From contig NZ_SMKK01000060.1 of NCBI RefSeq assembly GCF_004348425.1, positions 1-42,998 of the forward strand: a stretch of 42,998 nt of DNA, read 5' to 3'. This document shows positions 24,110 to 32,656 of the stretch, piece after piece. Within the stretch, counting starts at the first letter, position 1, and every line of letters begins with the position of its first letter. The notes beneath the pieces are model-generated. The model saw only the letters and a list, made by a program, of their open reading frames with translations. It made no database searches and was not told where the DNA came from. The translations under genes and the position numbers were made by a program. The stretch comes from Actinomadura sp. 7K507 (GTDB lineage: Bacteria; Actinomycetota; Actinomycetes; Streptosporangiales; Streptosporangiaceae).

Positions 24110-24793
24110 TCAGCCGGGCTTCGCGGGCTGCCAGTCGTAGACGCCCGCTCCCCGCAGCCACACGGTGGTCAGGGCGTGCAGGAGTTCCTTCTCGTCGAAC
24201 TCCTTGCCGAGGTTGAGCCAGACGTGGCAGATCTGGTCGACCATCGAGCCGATCAGTTCCGCGGTCATCTCGGGATCGAGCGACGGGTCGGAGAGCCCCT
24301 CGTTCTGGTGGTGCTCGATGATCCGCGCCATGCGGTCGACGTGCGCCTCGCGGACCTGCAGCCGGATCCGCTTCATCTCGGGGGTGAACGTGCCCACCTG
24401 CTCTATGAGCGCGACGATCTTGGCGTTGCGCCGGTAGGAGTCCACGAACCGCTTCATCGCCGCGTAGGTGCGGTCGTAGGTCGCGGGCGCCTGGGGACGG
24501 CTCGAACCGAGTTCGATGATCATGTCGCCGGCCACCCTGGTGGCGACGGACTGGAAGATCGCGTCCTTGGAGTCGAAGTAGGTGTAGAAGGTGCCCTGGG
24601 CCACCTTCCCCTCGGCGGCGATGTCCGCGACGCGGGTCTCCAGGAAGCCCTTCTCCTCGAAGACCCGGCGAGCCGCGTCGAGGAGGGCGGCGCGGCGCGC
24701 ATGGCCGCGTCCCGTCAGCGGGCCGGTCTGGCGCCGCTCCTGCTGCTCCGGACTCGTGGTGGTGCCGAGCCGGCCACCGCGCGTCTTGGACAT
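24110..24793 (-). CDS. TetR-family transcriptional regulator, probable master repressor of the catabolic cluster
   Basis: A 227-residue TetR protein. The DNA-binding domain spans about 32-80, with the helix-turn-helix in RVADIAAEGKVAQGTFYTYFDSKDAIF. The C-terminal ligand domain is helical and unassigned. Two operator-like sites are upstream, 64 and 153 nt from the start, so autoregulation is likely. Its place among the target genes makes it the best candidate for the protein that binds the eight shared sites; an acyl-CoA inducer is the usual theme for such regulators but is inferred. Confidence 0.9.
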   Translation of the reverse strand: MSKTRGGRLGTTTSPEQQERRQTGPLTGRGHARRAALLDAARRVFEEKGFLETRVADIAAEGKVAQGTFYTYFDSKDAIFQSVATRVAGDMIIELGSSRPQAPATYDRTYAAMKRFVDSYRRNAKIVALIEQVGTFTPEMKRIRLQVREAHVDRMARIIEHHQNEGLSDPSLDPEMTAELIGSMVDQICHVWLNLGKEFDEKELLHALTTVWLRGAGVYDWQPAKPG

Positions 24794-24857
24794 GTCTCAT
24801 CACTCCCGATCAGTGGTACGACGCCCCGCACCGCGCATCGATGAGCATCTCACCTTT

Positions 24858-24873
24858 GTGACTGCCACATCAA
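24858..24873. promoter_or_regulatory. Operator-like site 4 (GTGACTGCCACATCAA), tetR promoter
   Basis: GTGA/TCAA arms with 8-bp spacing, 64 nt upstream of the tetR start codon. On the minus strand it reads TTGATGTGGCAGTCAC, matching the common orientation. Confidence 0.7.
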
Positions 24874-24946
24874 AGATTCGAAGAGTGTTGCGCAGGCGGG
24901 GGGCCTCGATGGGCGGTGCTCACCCTAGTTGATCCATCCATACTAT

Positions 24947-24962
24947 TTGACGGTGACGTCAC
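24947..24962. promoter_or_regulatory. Operator-like site 5 (TTGACGGTGACGTCAC)
   Basis: TTGA/TCAC arms with 8-bp spacing and an inner TGACGTCA octamer that is itself a perfect palindrome. It lies between the tetR start and the end of the solute-binding protein gene. The 237-bp gap holds no recognisable gene. Confidence 0.7.
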
Positions 24963-25030
24963 TAATGACACGATTCGCGACACCGGCGGAGCCGTGCCGG
25001 TGCCGCGGAACCGTGCCGGGCCGGGCCGGG

Positions 25031-26257
25031 TCAGCTGACCGCCGCCGGCTCGAGGTCGGTGTAGCCCCCCTCGTTGATGGGCTTGAGCGAGCCGTCCTCC
25101 TGCACTTCGAAGAAGATGCCCTCGTGGCTGCACGCGCCGGGGCGGCCGGGCCACTGCTCACCGTCGCAGGTCACCTTCGGCCCCAGGTAGGTCTGGAAGT
25201 CCTTGACCTGCTGCATCGCCGTGGAGACCGACTTGTTGGTGATCTCGCCGTCGATGCCCTGGACCACCTTGGCCAGGTTGATGAGCCCGGCGAAGGAGTA
25301 CAGCGACCGCGCCGACTGCTCGTCCTTGTAGTCGACCTCCTCCATCGCCTCGGCGAACTCGTCGAGCTGCTTCTGGACCTCGGCCGGCGCGTGGTCGCGG
25401 GAGGCCGGGACCCACAGCCGCGGCTGCACGATCGCGCCCGCCGCGTCCGGGCCCAGCTCGTCGATGAACTGCGAGCACGAGCCGGCGAAGACCGTACCGT
25501 CGTAGCCGGACTGCCGCAGCGCCCGGATCAGCCCGGTGCAGCCGTCCTCCGGCAGCGCAATGACGCCGGCCACGTCGGGCTTCGACGACATCTCGGTGGC
25601 CGCCACCACCTGGAAGTTGATGTTGTCGACCTTGGCGTAGACGGCGTCGACGTGCACGCCGAGCTTCTGCCCCATCGGCTTGACCAGGTCGTCGACGTAG
25701 CCGTGCGAGGACGGCGCGTCGGTCACGGCGAGCGAGGCCTTCTTCTTGCCGAGCTGGCTGAGGATCTTCACCATCCCGAGCGCGCTGGTCTCCAGCGGCC
25801 CGGAGAAGTAGAAGGCCGTCGGGTACTCCGCGCCCTCGGCGACGGCCTGGCCCGCGAGGGTGCCCACGATCGGGATGCCGGCCGACTTGAGGATCGGCGT
25901 CATCGCGCCCATGCTCGTGCCGTCATAGGCGTCGAAGACCACCGACACGTCGTTGGCGACGAAGTCGTTGGCGCACTTGACGCCGGCCTCCGGGGTGCCG
26001 TCGCCCGAGCAGATGTCGAGCTTGACCGGCCGGCCGCCGATACCGTCCAGCTTGTTGTTGATGTACCACTCCGCGGCTTCGGCGCCGTGGGTGTTCTGCG
26101 GGTAGGCCACCGGGCCGGTGTCGAGCGACTGGACGCCGAGGACGACCGGCTCCCCGGTCAGCCCGCCGTCGGTGCTCGTGGCCTCTGATTCCCCGCCGCA
26201 TGCGGACAGGGCGAGGGCCATGGCCACCGCCCCCGCGACCGCGATCGTCTTCTTCAT
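25031..26257 (-). CDS. ABC importer solute-binding lipoprotein (LivJ/LivK type)
   Basis: A 408-residue type I periplasmic-binding protein. It has a lipoprotein signal peptide: KK, a hydrophobic stretch and the lipobox LSAC with C20, so it should be anchored outside the membrane. The mature domain begins GEPVVLGVQSLDTGPVA and has the branched-chain-type binding fold. It very likely feeds the LivHM-LivG-LivF transporter encoded upstream on the same strand, although it is separated from it by the hydrolase and ligase genes. An operator-like site is 63 nt before the ATG. The family binds amino acids, aromatic acids or other organic acids; the ligand is unknown. Confidence 0.93.
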   Translation of the reverse strand: MKKTIAVAGAVAMALALSACGGESEATSTDGGLTGEPVVLGVQSLDTGPVAYPQNTHGAEAAEWYINNKLDGIGGRPVKLDICSGDGTPEAGVKCANDFVANDVSVVFDAYDGTSMGAMTPILKSAGIPIVGTLAGQAVAEGAEYPTAFYFSGPLETSALGMVKILSQLGKKKASLAVTDAPSSHGYVDDLVKPMGQKLGVHVDAVYAKVDNINFQVVAATEMSSKPDVAGVIALPEDGCTGLIRALRQSGYDGTVFAGSCSQFIDELGPDAAGAIVQPRLWVPASRDHAPAEVQKQLDEFAEAMEEVDYKDEQSARSLYSFAGLINLAKVVQGIDGEITNKSVSTAMQQVKDFQTYLGPKVTCDGEQWPGRPGACSHEGIFFEVQEDGSLKPINEGGYTDLEPAAVS

Positions 26258-26320
26258 ACCTGCTACCAGCCTTCTGCCGGAGGCGGCGGGCGCCGCCCTC
26301 ACCTGACCTAGCCTGAGACG

Positions 26321-26336
26321 TTGATGTCACTGTCAA
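26321..26336. promoter_or_regulatory. Operator-like site 6 (TTGATGTCACTGTCAA), solute-binding protein promoter
   Basis: The cleanest member: TTGA/TCAA arms and the same inner TGTCACTG as site 1. On the minus strand it contains TTGACA, a -35-like hexamer, so bound repressor would hide the promoter. Confidence 0.78.
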
Positions 26337-26393
26337 TTGCGATGGGATGTCTGTTCGTTGGTCGGTTCCGTTCGAGTCCGCCCTAGTCGCCCT

Positions 26394-27935
26394 TCACGGA
26401 GTGAGCCTGTCCAGCAGTTCGCTCTTGCGGACCTTGCCCGTCGGGTTCCGGGGAAGCTCCGGAAGGACGTGATACTCGACCGGCACCTTGTAGCCGGCGA
26501 GCCGGGACCGGCACATCTCCTCCAGCGCCTCGACCGCCGGGGCCCGGTCGCGGAACTCCACGAACGCCACCACGACCTCGCCCCACTTGTCGTCGGGCCG
26601 GCCGACCACCGCCGCGTCCGCGACCTCGGGGACGTCGGTGAGCACGAGCTCGATCTCCGAGACGTAGATGTTCTCGCCGCCGCGGACGATCATGTCGCGG
26701 CTGCGGCCGCCCAGGAAGAGGAACCCCTCCTCGTCGACCCAGCCGCGGTCGCCGCCCCAGAACCACCCGTCGTGCAGGGCCTCCCGGGTCTTGCCGGGCA
26801 GGTCGAGGTATCCGGCCATCACGCACTCGGTCCGCGCGGCGATGTTGCCGACCACGCCGGCCGGGACCTCGTTGCCCTCGTCGTCGAGGATCCGCATGTC
26901 GACGTAGAGCACCGGCTGGCCCGCCGACGACAGCAGGTGCTCCTCCCCCGCCAGCGCCCGCCGGTGGTCCGCGGGGCGCAGCAGGGTCTGGACCCCGGAC
27001 TCGGTGCCGGCGCCGAACATGTTCCAGAAACCGCAGTCGGGATACCGCTCCAGCGCCCGCTTCAGCAGGCTCGGCGGCATCGGGGCCGAGCCGTAGAGCA
27101 TGGTGTCGAGACGCTCCCTCCCCGTGGGGCCGGTGTCGGCGTCGAGCACCGCCTGGATCATCGTCGGGACGAGGAAGCAGCCGGTCAGCAGCCCGTCCGC
27201 GATCGCCTTCGCCGTCAGCTCGGGGTCGAACTGCGGCTCGATGAGGGACGTGCACCCGACCGACACCTGTTCGAACACCAGCGCCCAGCCGGCGATGTGG
27301 AACAGCGGGGACGCCGTGTACCGCACGTCATGCGGCTTGGCGAAGATCTCCCAGCCGAGGCTCAGCATCCGCTTGAGCATGGCGTGGTTCTGCATGACCC
27401 CCTTGGGCAGCCCCGTGGTGCCGCTGGTGAACATGATTCCGAGGAGGTCGTCGTCGGCGAGCCTGACATCGGGCTCGACGTCACGGCCGGAGGCCACCAG
27501 GGACTCCACGTCGTCGTCCAGGCAGCCGTCCAGTGACAGCAGCGCGCACTCCCGGGGCAGCCCGGGAACCACCTTCCGCGCGAGTTCCAGGTAGCGCGCT
27601 CCCACGAAGAAGAACTCGGGCTTCGCCTGGCCGAGGATGTTCTCGATCTCGAACCGCGCCAGCCGGAAGTTCACCGGGACGTACGTCGCCCCCAGCTTGA
27701 AACAGGCCAGCAGAACCTCGGCGTAGGCGAACGAGTCGGTGTCCAGCAGCGCGATCCGGGTGCCCTTGCCGATCCCCCGCCCGGCCAGCGCGTCGCAGAT
27801 CCGGTTGACGCGGCTGTTGACCTCGGCGAACGTGCGCTGCTCCCCGTCGCCGGAGATCCAGCAAGGCACGTCGCGGTGCCGCCTCGCCGACTCGGTGATG
27901 ATCCTGCCGATGGGCCACGAAACGTCCAGGTCCAC
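26394..27935 (-). CDS. Acyl-CoA ligase (AMP-binding enzyme), copy 2
   Basis: A 513-residue ANL-superfamily ligase. P-loop TSGTTGLPKG at 170-179, LYGSAPMPPS, GGDRGWVDEEG and the hinge GRSRDMIVRGGEN are all present; the C-terminal lysine is in NPTGKVRKS. It starts at GTG 27935, with AGGAG five bases upstream located inside the end of the hydrolase gene (2-nt gap). It is paralogous to the ligase at 22474-24045 but clearly diverged, so the two may activate different acids of one pathway, such as the substrate and a shortened product. Confidence 0.93.
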   Translation of the reverse strand: MDLDVSWPIGRIITESARRHRDVPCWISGDGEQRTFAEVNSRVNRICDALAGRGIGKGTRIALLDTDSFAYAEVLLACFKLGATYVPVNFRLARFEIENILGQAKPEFFFVGARYLELARKVVPGLPRECALLSLDGCLDDDVESLVASGRDVEPDVRLADDDLLGIMFTSGTTGLPKGVMQNHAMLKRMLSLGWEIFAKPHDVRYTASPLFHIAGWALVFEQVSVGCTSLIEPQFDPELTAKAIADGLLTGCFLVPTMIQAVLDADTGPTGRERLDTMLYGSAPMPPSLLKRALERYPDCGFWNMFGAGTESGVQTLLRPADHRRALAGEEHLLSSAGQPVLYVDMRILDDEGNEVPAGVVGNIAARTECVMAGYLDLPGKTREALHDGWFWGGDRGWVDEEGFLFLGGRSRDMIVRGGENIYVSEIELVLTDVPEVADAAVVGRPDDKWGEVVVAFVEFRDRAPAVEALEEMCRSRLAGYKVPVEYHVLPELPRNPTGKVRKSELLDRLTP

Positions 27936-27937
27936 TT

Positions 27938-28813
27938 CTACTCCTTACCTCGGTCCGCGGAGACGGGCGTCAGCAACTCGTCGAGCGCCCGCCTCAGCAA
28001 CCGGCCGAAAGGCGCGCCCTGATCGATCATCACGTGGTGGTAGGCGTTCGGGACGTCGTACTGGGCGATGGGGCGGCCGAGCAGTCCGGCCAGCACCTCG
28101 GCGGCGTCCGGCGGGACGATCTGGCTCAGCTCGCCGCGCACCACCGCCGTCGGGCACCGCACGTCCGCGAGCGACGCCGTCAGCCGGCCGGTGTCCAGCG
28201 CCCCGAAGATCGCCGGGTCGGACTTCCACGCCCATCCGCCGCTGACCGGCCGCACCGACCGTTCGGCGACGTAGGTCAGGATCCGCACGTCGGGTACCGG
28301 CTGGGGCGGCATCAGGCGGTACCGGTCCAGTGCGTCCTCGACCGTCGGGAACACCGTGTCGCCGCGCACCGCCGGCGGCCGTCCGTCCTCCCCCGGTTCG
28401 GAGACGACGCAGTCTACGAGGACCAGCGCCGGGACCGCGTCCGGCCGGGCCGCCGCCGCGCCGCCGGTGACCAGGCCGCCGATGCTGTGCCCCACGAGGG
28501 CCGCCGTGCCGCCGCACACCTCGTCGACGACCGCCAGGACCTCTCGCGACCACGTGTCCAGGTCGTACTCGCTCCGGCGGCCGCTGCCGCCGTGGCCGGA
28601 CAGGTCCACGGCGACGACGTCGTAGGCGTCGGCGAGCCAGTTCGCGGTGTGGTGCCACCACGCCGTGTGGGCGGACGTCCCGTGCACGAGCACGACGGAA
28701 GGCGCACCGGGCCGCGACCACCGCTCCCAGGCGACGGGCACGCCGTCGACGACGATCGACCCGTCGCGGTCGAAGGCGAGTTCCGTCGAATCCGGCACGG
28801 TCGAATCTGGCAT
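27938..28813 (-). CDS. Alpha/beta hydrolase in the import-activation operon
   Basis: A 291-residue alpha/beta hydrolase. The nucleophile elbow is GHSIGG; an oxyanion segment VLVHGTSAHTAWW and DLSGHGGSGRR follow the fold pattern; a C-terminal YHHVMID supplies a plausible histidine. Start ATG 28813, 13 nt after livF. Its position between the importer and the CoA ligase suggests it releases a free acid from an ester or lactone before activation; C-C hydrolase or thioesterase action is also possible. Confidence 0.87.
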   Translation of the reverse strand: MPDSTVPDSTELAFDRDGSIVVDGVPVAWERWSRPGAPSVVLVHGTSAHTAWWHHTANWLADAYDVVAVDLSGHGGSGRRSEYDLDTWSREVLAVVDEVCGGTAALVGHSIGGLVTGGAAAARPDAVPALVLVDCVVSEPGEDGRPPAVRGDTVFPTVEDALDRYRLMPPQPVPDVRILTYVAERSVRPVSGGWAWKSDPAIFGALDTGRLTASLADVRCPTAVVRGELSQIVPPDAAEVLAGLLGRPIAQYDVPNAYHHVMIDQGAPFGRLLRRALDELLTPVSADRGKE

Positions 28814-28815
28814 GG
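28786..28815. repeat. Two 15-bp repeats at the hydrolase start codon
   Basis: TCGAATCCGGCACGG (28786-28800) and TCGAATCTGGCATGG (28801-28815) differ at two positions. They encode the doubled N-terminus MPDSTVPDST and include the ATG itself. Confidence 0.8.
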
Positions 28816-28826
28816 TCGGATCGCCT

Positions 28827-29567
28827 TCAGGAGGGCAGCACGGCGCCGGCGCCGTACTCGTCGACACCGAAGTACGCCGCCTCGACGTCCTCGCGGCGGT
28901 CGAGCAGCGACTTCGCGGAGGCGTCCAGCACGACCCGGCTGTGGTTGAGAATGATCCCCCGGTCGGCGACCGAGAGCGCCAGCTCGATGTGCTGCTCGAC
29001 GAGGACCAGGCCGATCCCCTCGTCCCTGGCCAGATCCCGGATCGAGGGCAGCATCTCCTGGACGATCTTCGGTGCCAGCCCCAGGCTCATCTCGTCGATC
29101 ATGAGCACCTTCGGCTTGGCGAGGATCGCCTTCGCGATCGTGAGCATCTGCTGCTCCCCGCCCGACAGCAGGCCGGCGCGGCGCCCCTGGATGTCGCGGA
29201 GCGCGGGGAACCGGTCCAGGACCTCCCGCTGCCGCTCCCTGTCGGGCCTCCGATGCGCCAGCCGGAAGTGCTCGCGGACGCTGAGGCCGAAGAACACGCC
29301 GCGGTCGTCGGGCACGAGCATCACGCCGCGCCTGGCCAGCCGGTGGGTGCGCTTGACCTCGACCTTCTCACCCAGGGCGAGCACCTCACCGGACATGAGC
29401 GGTACGAGCCCCACGATCGAGAGCAGCGCGGTGGTCTTGCCCGCGCCGTTCGGTCCGAGCAGCGCCACCACTTCCCCGGCGCCCACGTCGAAGTTGAGGT
29501 CGCGGACGGCCTGGACGCCGTTGTACCCGGCCGTGAGGTTCCGGACGCTGAGCACGGGATCAGGCAT
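28827..29567 (-). CDS. ABC importer ATP-binding protein (LivF type)
   Basis: A 246-residue ABC ATPase. Walker A GPNGAGKT near 39-46, signature LLSGGEQQM, and Walker B VLMIDEMS with the catalytic glutamate. The second-position ML-type start and lack of the LivG insert fit LivF. It overlaps livG by 8 nt (ATG within the end of livG), so stoichiometric expression is likely. It powers branched-chain-amino-acid-type import with LivG and the fused permease. Confidence 0.93.
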   Translation of the reverse strand: MPDPVLSVRNLTAGYNGVQAVRDLNFDVGAGEVVALLGPNGAGKTTALLSIVGLVPLMSGEVLALGEKVEVKRTHRLARRGVMLVPDDRGVFFGLSVREHFRLAHRRPDRERQREVLDRFPALRDIQGRRAGLLSGGEQQMLTIAKAILAKPKVLMIDEMSLGLAPKIVQEMLPSIRDLARDEGIGLVLVEQHIELALSVADRGIILNHSRVVLDASAKSLLDRREDVEAAYFGVDEYGAGAVLPS

Positions 29568-30459
29568 CTGCTTCCTCCATCGGGGAACCGAGGTATGCGG
29601 CGGCCACGGACGCGTCCACCCGGGCTTCCGCCGGCGTGCCCGTGAAGATCACCTTTCCGAACTCCATGACGTAGACGACGTCGCACACGTTCAGCACGAG
29701 CGACATGTCGTGGTCGATCAGCAGGACCCCGGGGCCGGATTTCGCGATCTCCCGGACCCGCGCCCCGAACTCGCGGCTCTCGTTGCTGTCCAGGCCCGCG
29801 GCGGGCTCGTCCAGGAGAAGCAGGTCGCAGCGTCCGGCGAGGGCGCGGGCGACGCCGACCAGCTTCTGCTGGCCGAGGGTCAGGTCGCGGGCCAGGGAAC
29901 CGCGGGCGTCGGTCAGCCCGACCGTCTCCAGCGCGCGGTCGGCCGACCGTCCCGCGCCCGCCCGGCCGAAGACGTCACGGACCAGGGAGGCGAAACCGAC
30001 TTTGCGGGCCGACACCAGGAGGTTCTCCTCGACGGTGAGGTTGCCGAACAGCTCCGCGGACTGCCAGGTGCGGGCGAGGCCCCCGGCCTTCCGCTTGTGC
30101 GGCGGCATCCCGGTGAGGCTCTGCCCGTTCAGGGTGATCTCGCCCTCGGCCGGGGTGAAGCCGGTGACGGCGTCGACCAGGGTCGTCTTGCCCGCGCCGT
30201 TGGGGCCGATGAGACCGACCACCGATCCCGGCCGGACCCGCAGGTCGATGTCGTCGTTGGCGACGACGCCCCCGTAGCGGACGGTCAGCCCGCGGGCCAC
30301 GAGTCCCGGCGCACGATCAGACTCCGCCCGCTCAGATGGCCCGCGATCGGACTCCCTGTGTTCGGACTCCCTGTGTTCGGACTCCCTGTGTTCGGACTCC
30401 CTGTGATCGGGCTGCCCGTGTTCGGATTGCACGTGTTCGGGCTGCACGTGTTCAGACAT
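29560..30459 (-). CDS. ABC importer ATP-binding protein (LivG type) with repeat-coded N-terminal extension
   Basis: A 299-residue ABC ATPase. The ATPase core begins at about residue 50 (APGLVARGLTVRYGG), has Walker A GPNGAGKT, a LivG-like degenerate signature LTLGQQKL and Walker B LLLLDEPAAGLD. The first ~45 residues are a charged His/Glu/Arg/Gln-rich extension built from seven 15-bp repeats, which normal LivG proteins lack. ATG 30459 overlaps the permease stop by 8 nt, and GGAGG lies about nine bases upstream. Confidence 0.93.
   Translation of the reverse strand: MSEHVQPEHVQSEHGQPDHRESEHRESEHRESEHRESDRGPSERAESDRAPGLVARGLTVRYGGVVANDDIDLRVRPGSVVGLIGPNGAGKTTLVDAVTGFTPAEGEITLNGQSLTGMPPHKRKAGGLARTWQSAELFGNLTVEENLLVSARKVGFASLVRDVFGRAGAGRSADRALETVGLTDARGSLARDLTLGQQKLVGVARALAGRCDLLLLDEPAAGLDSNESREFGARVREIAKSGPGVLLIDHDMSLVLNVCDVVYVMEFGKVIFTGTPAEARVDASVAAAYLGSPMEEADA
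30346..30450. repeat. Seven tandem 15-bp repeats at the livG start
   Basis: Seven contiguous 15-bp units from 30346 to 30450. Four are nearly identical WTCGGACTCCCTGTG; three nearer the start codon are diverged (for example TTCGGATTGCACGTG). On the minus strand each encodes a pentapeptide such as HRESE or HVQPE. Confidence 0.93.
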
Positions 30460-32473
30460 GTCGGCCGACCTCCTCACGCACACCGCCGGCCGGCGGCGGA
30501 GCTGCGACTTCGGTTGTCCCGGGGTCGCCCGCTCCGGGGCGGCCCGCCGTCCTGGCCCGGACCCAGGCGATCTGTTCCCTCGTTTTTCCGGCGATGCCCG
30601 CCGGGTTGATGATGGCGGTGAGGATCAGCGCGAAACCGCTGATCAGCGCGTAGTAGTCGCCCATCTCGAACCACTGGTGCATGGCCGTGTAGACGAGCCC
30701 CAAGGGGCCGATCATGCCCGCGACGATCGCGCCGCCGAACGAGGTGATGCCGCCCAGGTACGCCATGGCGAGGACCTGCAGCCCCACGACCACCGAGAAC
30801 GACTCGGCGGACAGCTGGCCCTGGCTGTAGCCGAGCAGGCATCCGGCCACGCCGGCGATGAACGCCGACAGGCCGAAGCCCATCAGCTTCGTGCGCCGGA
30901 CGTCGATCCCCGCCGAGGCCGCCGCGCGCTCGTTCGCCCTGACGGCCAGGAACGCCCGCCCGGTGTCGCCCCGGGCGACCCGGATGAACATCAGGATCAC
31001 CAGCGCGACCACGGCGAGGACCATCAGCGAGAACTCGACCCGCGCGAGGTCGCGTCCCTCCCGGACGGCGAAGCTCATGCCGAGCAGCCCCGGGTCGGCG
31101 ATCGGGTTCCCGGACGGGGGCGTCAGGCTGTAGTTGCCGAACACGAACCGCTCGATCGCCAGCGCCGCCGCGATCGTCACGATCGCGAGCTGGACGCCGC
31201 GGATCCGGAACGCCGGCATGGCCACCGCCATGCCGAGGGCCGCCGCCGCGAGCGCGCAGAGCACGATGGCCAGCGGGAACGGCATGTTCCAGTAGCCGGT
31301 CAGCTTGGCCAGGGCGAATCCCGCGGCACCGGCGAACGCCGACTGCGCCAGCGAGATCTGCCCGAGGTATCCGGTGATCAGGACGTAGGAGAGCGCGAGC
31401 AGTGCGATGATCAGCGAGGTGGTGAGGGCGAACCGGTAGGTGTCGTTGAAGGCGAGGAGCAGGAAGACCGCCGCCCCCAGCAGGATCAGCGTGGGGACGG
31501 GGCGGATGCGGGGCACCGTCACGTCCGGGAGGCGCACCGACTGCAGCGATCCCCGCGCCGGCAGGCGCCGTCCGAGGACGAACAGGATGATCATGATGAC
31601 GGCGAACGGGACGACCTGCTCCAGGCCCGACTTCGCCCACACCGGCCACCAGCTCTTCGTGGCGATGAGGCTGAGCTCGGACTGGAACACGCCGAGCACG
31701 ACGCCGCCCACGGCGACGAGGGCGATGGACTCGAGCCGGGCGATCAGCAGCACCGCGAGCGCCGGCACGATCATCACGGTGTAGTTCGCCGGGCTGAGGC
31801 CGGTCAGCGTGCTGGCCAGCAGCACGCCCATCGTGCTGACCAGGGCGCCCAGGACCATCGCCACGAGGGCGAGGCGGTTGGGGTCGAAGCCCATCAGCAC
31901 CGCTCCGCGCTCGTTCTCCGACGCCGCGCGGGTCGCGGCACCGGAGTAGGTGAACCGCAGGTAGCCCCAGACGCCGGCGGCGAGGACGAGCATGATGGCG
32001 GCCATCAGCATCTCGCGCACCGAGAGCGAGGCCCCGAGCACGTCGATCTCCTCGCGCGGGAGCAGCGACTCGACCTTCACGTTGTTCGGCCCGAACCGGA
32101 TCACCGCCAGCGCCTGGAGGCCGATCATGAGCCCGATGGAGACCACGACCTGGGCGAGGACCGGCGCGTTCCGCACGGGCCGGAACACCAGGTAGTGCAC
32201 GAGGACTCCGAGGACCGCCGCGCAGAGCAGCCCGATGAGCAGCGCCGGAAGGATGCCCACCTCGTCGCCGAGCTGGACGCTGCCCACGGGCAGGACCAGC
32301 AGCCCGTCGTCGACGAGCGTGGCGAAGACGTAGGCGCCCCACATCGCCATCGCGCCCTGGGCGAAGTTGATGATCCCGGTCGCGCGGTAGACGAGCAGCA
32401 GACCCGTCGCCAACCCGATGTAGACAGCGGCGAGCCCGAGCCCGAGCACCGCGAACTCCAGATAGGTGGTCAC
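30452..32473 (-). CDS. Fused ABC importer permease (LivH-LivM)
   Basis: A 673-residue membrane protein joining both permease subunits of a branched-chain-amino-acid-type importer. The LivH half (about 1-290) starts TYLEFAVLGLGLAAVYIGLATGLLLVYRATGIINFAQGAMA-like, of which INFAQGAMAM is diagnostic. The LivM half (about 330-650) contains GYLGQISLAQSAFAGAAGFALAKL-like sequence and a late TSFGGAIVAGMIGP motif. Such LivH-LivM fusions are common in actinomycetes. GTG 32473 with GAGGAG upstream is the start; the longer frame has no permease sequence. No operator-like site is seen before it. Confidence 0.93.
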   Translation of the reverse strand: MTTYLEFAVLGLGLAAVYIGLATGLLLVYRATGIINFAQGAMAMWGAYVFATLVDDGLLVLPVGSVQLGDEVGILPALLIGLLCAAVLGVLVHYLVFRPVRNAPVLAQVVVSIGLMIGLQALAVIRFGPNNVKVESLLPREEIDVLGASLSVREMLMAAIMLVLAAGVWGYLRFTYSGAATRAASENERGAVLMGFDPNRLALVAMVLGALVSTMGVLLASTLTGLSPANYTVMIVPALAVLLIARLESIALVAVGGVVLGVFQSELSLIATKSWWPVWAKSGLEQVVPFAVIMIILFVLGRRLPARGSLQSVRLPDVTVPRIRPVPTLILLGAAVFLLLAFNDTYRFALTTSLIIALLALSYVLITGYLGQISLAQSAFAGAAGFALAKLTGYWNMPFPLAIVLCALAAAALGMAVAMPAFRIRGVQLAIVTIAAALAIERFVFGNYSLTPPSGNPIADPGLLGMSFAVREGRDLARVEFSLMVLAVVALVILMFIRVARGDTGRAFLAVRANERAAASAGIDVRRTKLMGFGLSAFIAGVAGCLLGYSQGQLSAESFSVVVGLQVLAMAYLGGITSFGGAIVAGMIGPLGLVYTAMHQWFEMGDYYALISGFALILTAIINPAGIAGKTREQIAWVRARTAGRPGAGDPGTTEVAAPPPAGGVREEVGRHV

Positions 32474-32617
32474 CTGCGTCTCCTCGCACCCGTCATGGTT
32501 CGTGTCCGTCCTGTGTTTCGCCGCGCTGAGGACCCTGTGGGGCGCGGACGGCCGGCCGGCGCGACGGGCCGTCCGGGGCCGCCTCGCCGGCGAGGTCTGT
32601 GATCTGGGGAAGGGGGG

Positions 32618-32650
32618 CCGCTCCCGGAGCACGGCCTGCTCCGGGAGCGG
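32618..32650 (-). terminator. Strong hairpin terminator between HpaB copy 2 and livHM
   Basis: A perfect 14-bp stem (32618-32631 pairing with 32637-32650) with a 5-nt loop, directly after the HpaB-2 stop codon. It is GC-rich without a clear U run, as usual in actinomycetes. It would end transcripts coming from the HpaB-2 gene. Confidence 0.8.
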
Positions 32651-32656
32651 GGCGGA

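Noticed and set aside
30346..30450. Possible CRISPR array
   Set aside because: Units are contiguous with no spacers, and they code in frame for the LivG N-terminus.
30458..32602. A 714-codon plus-strand open frame over the permease
   Set aside because: Composition is Arg/Asp/His/Gln-rich and it lies entirely antisense to the hydrophobic LivHM gene.
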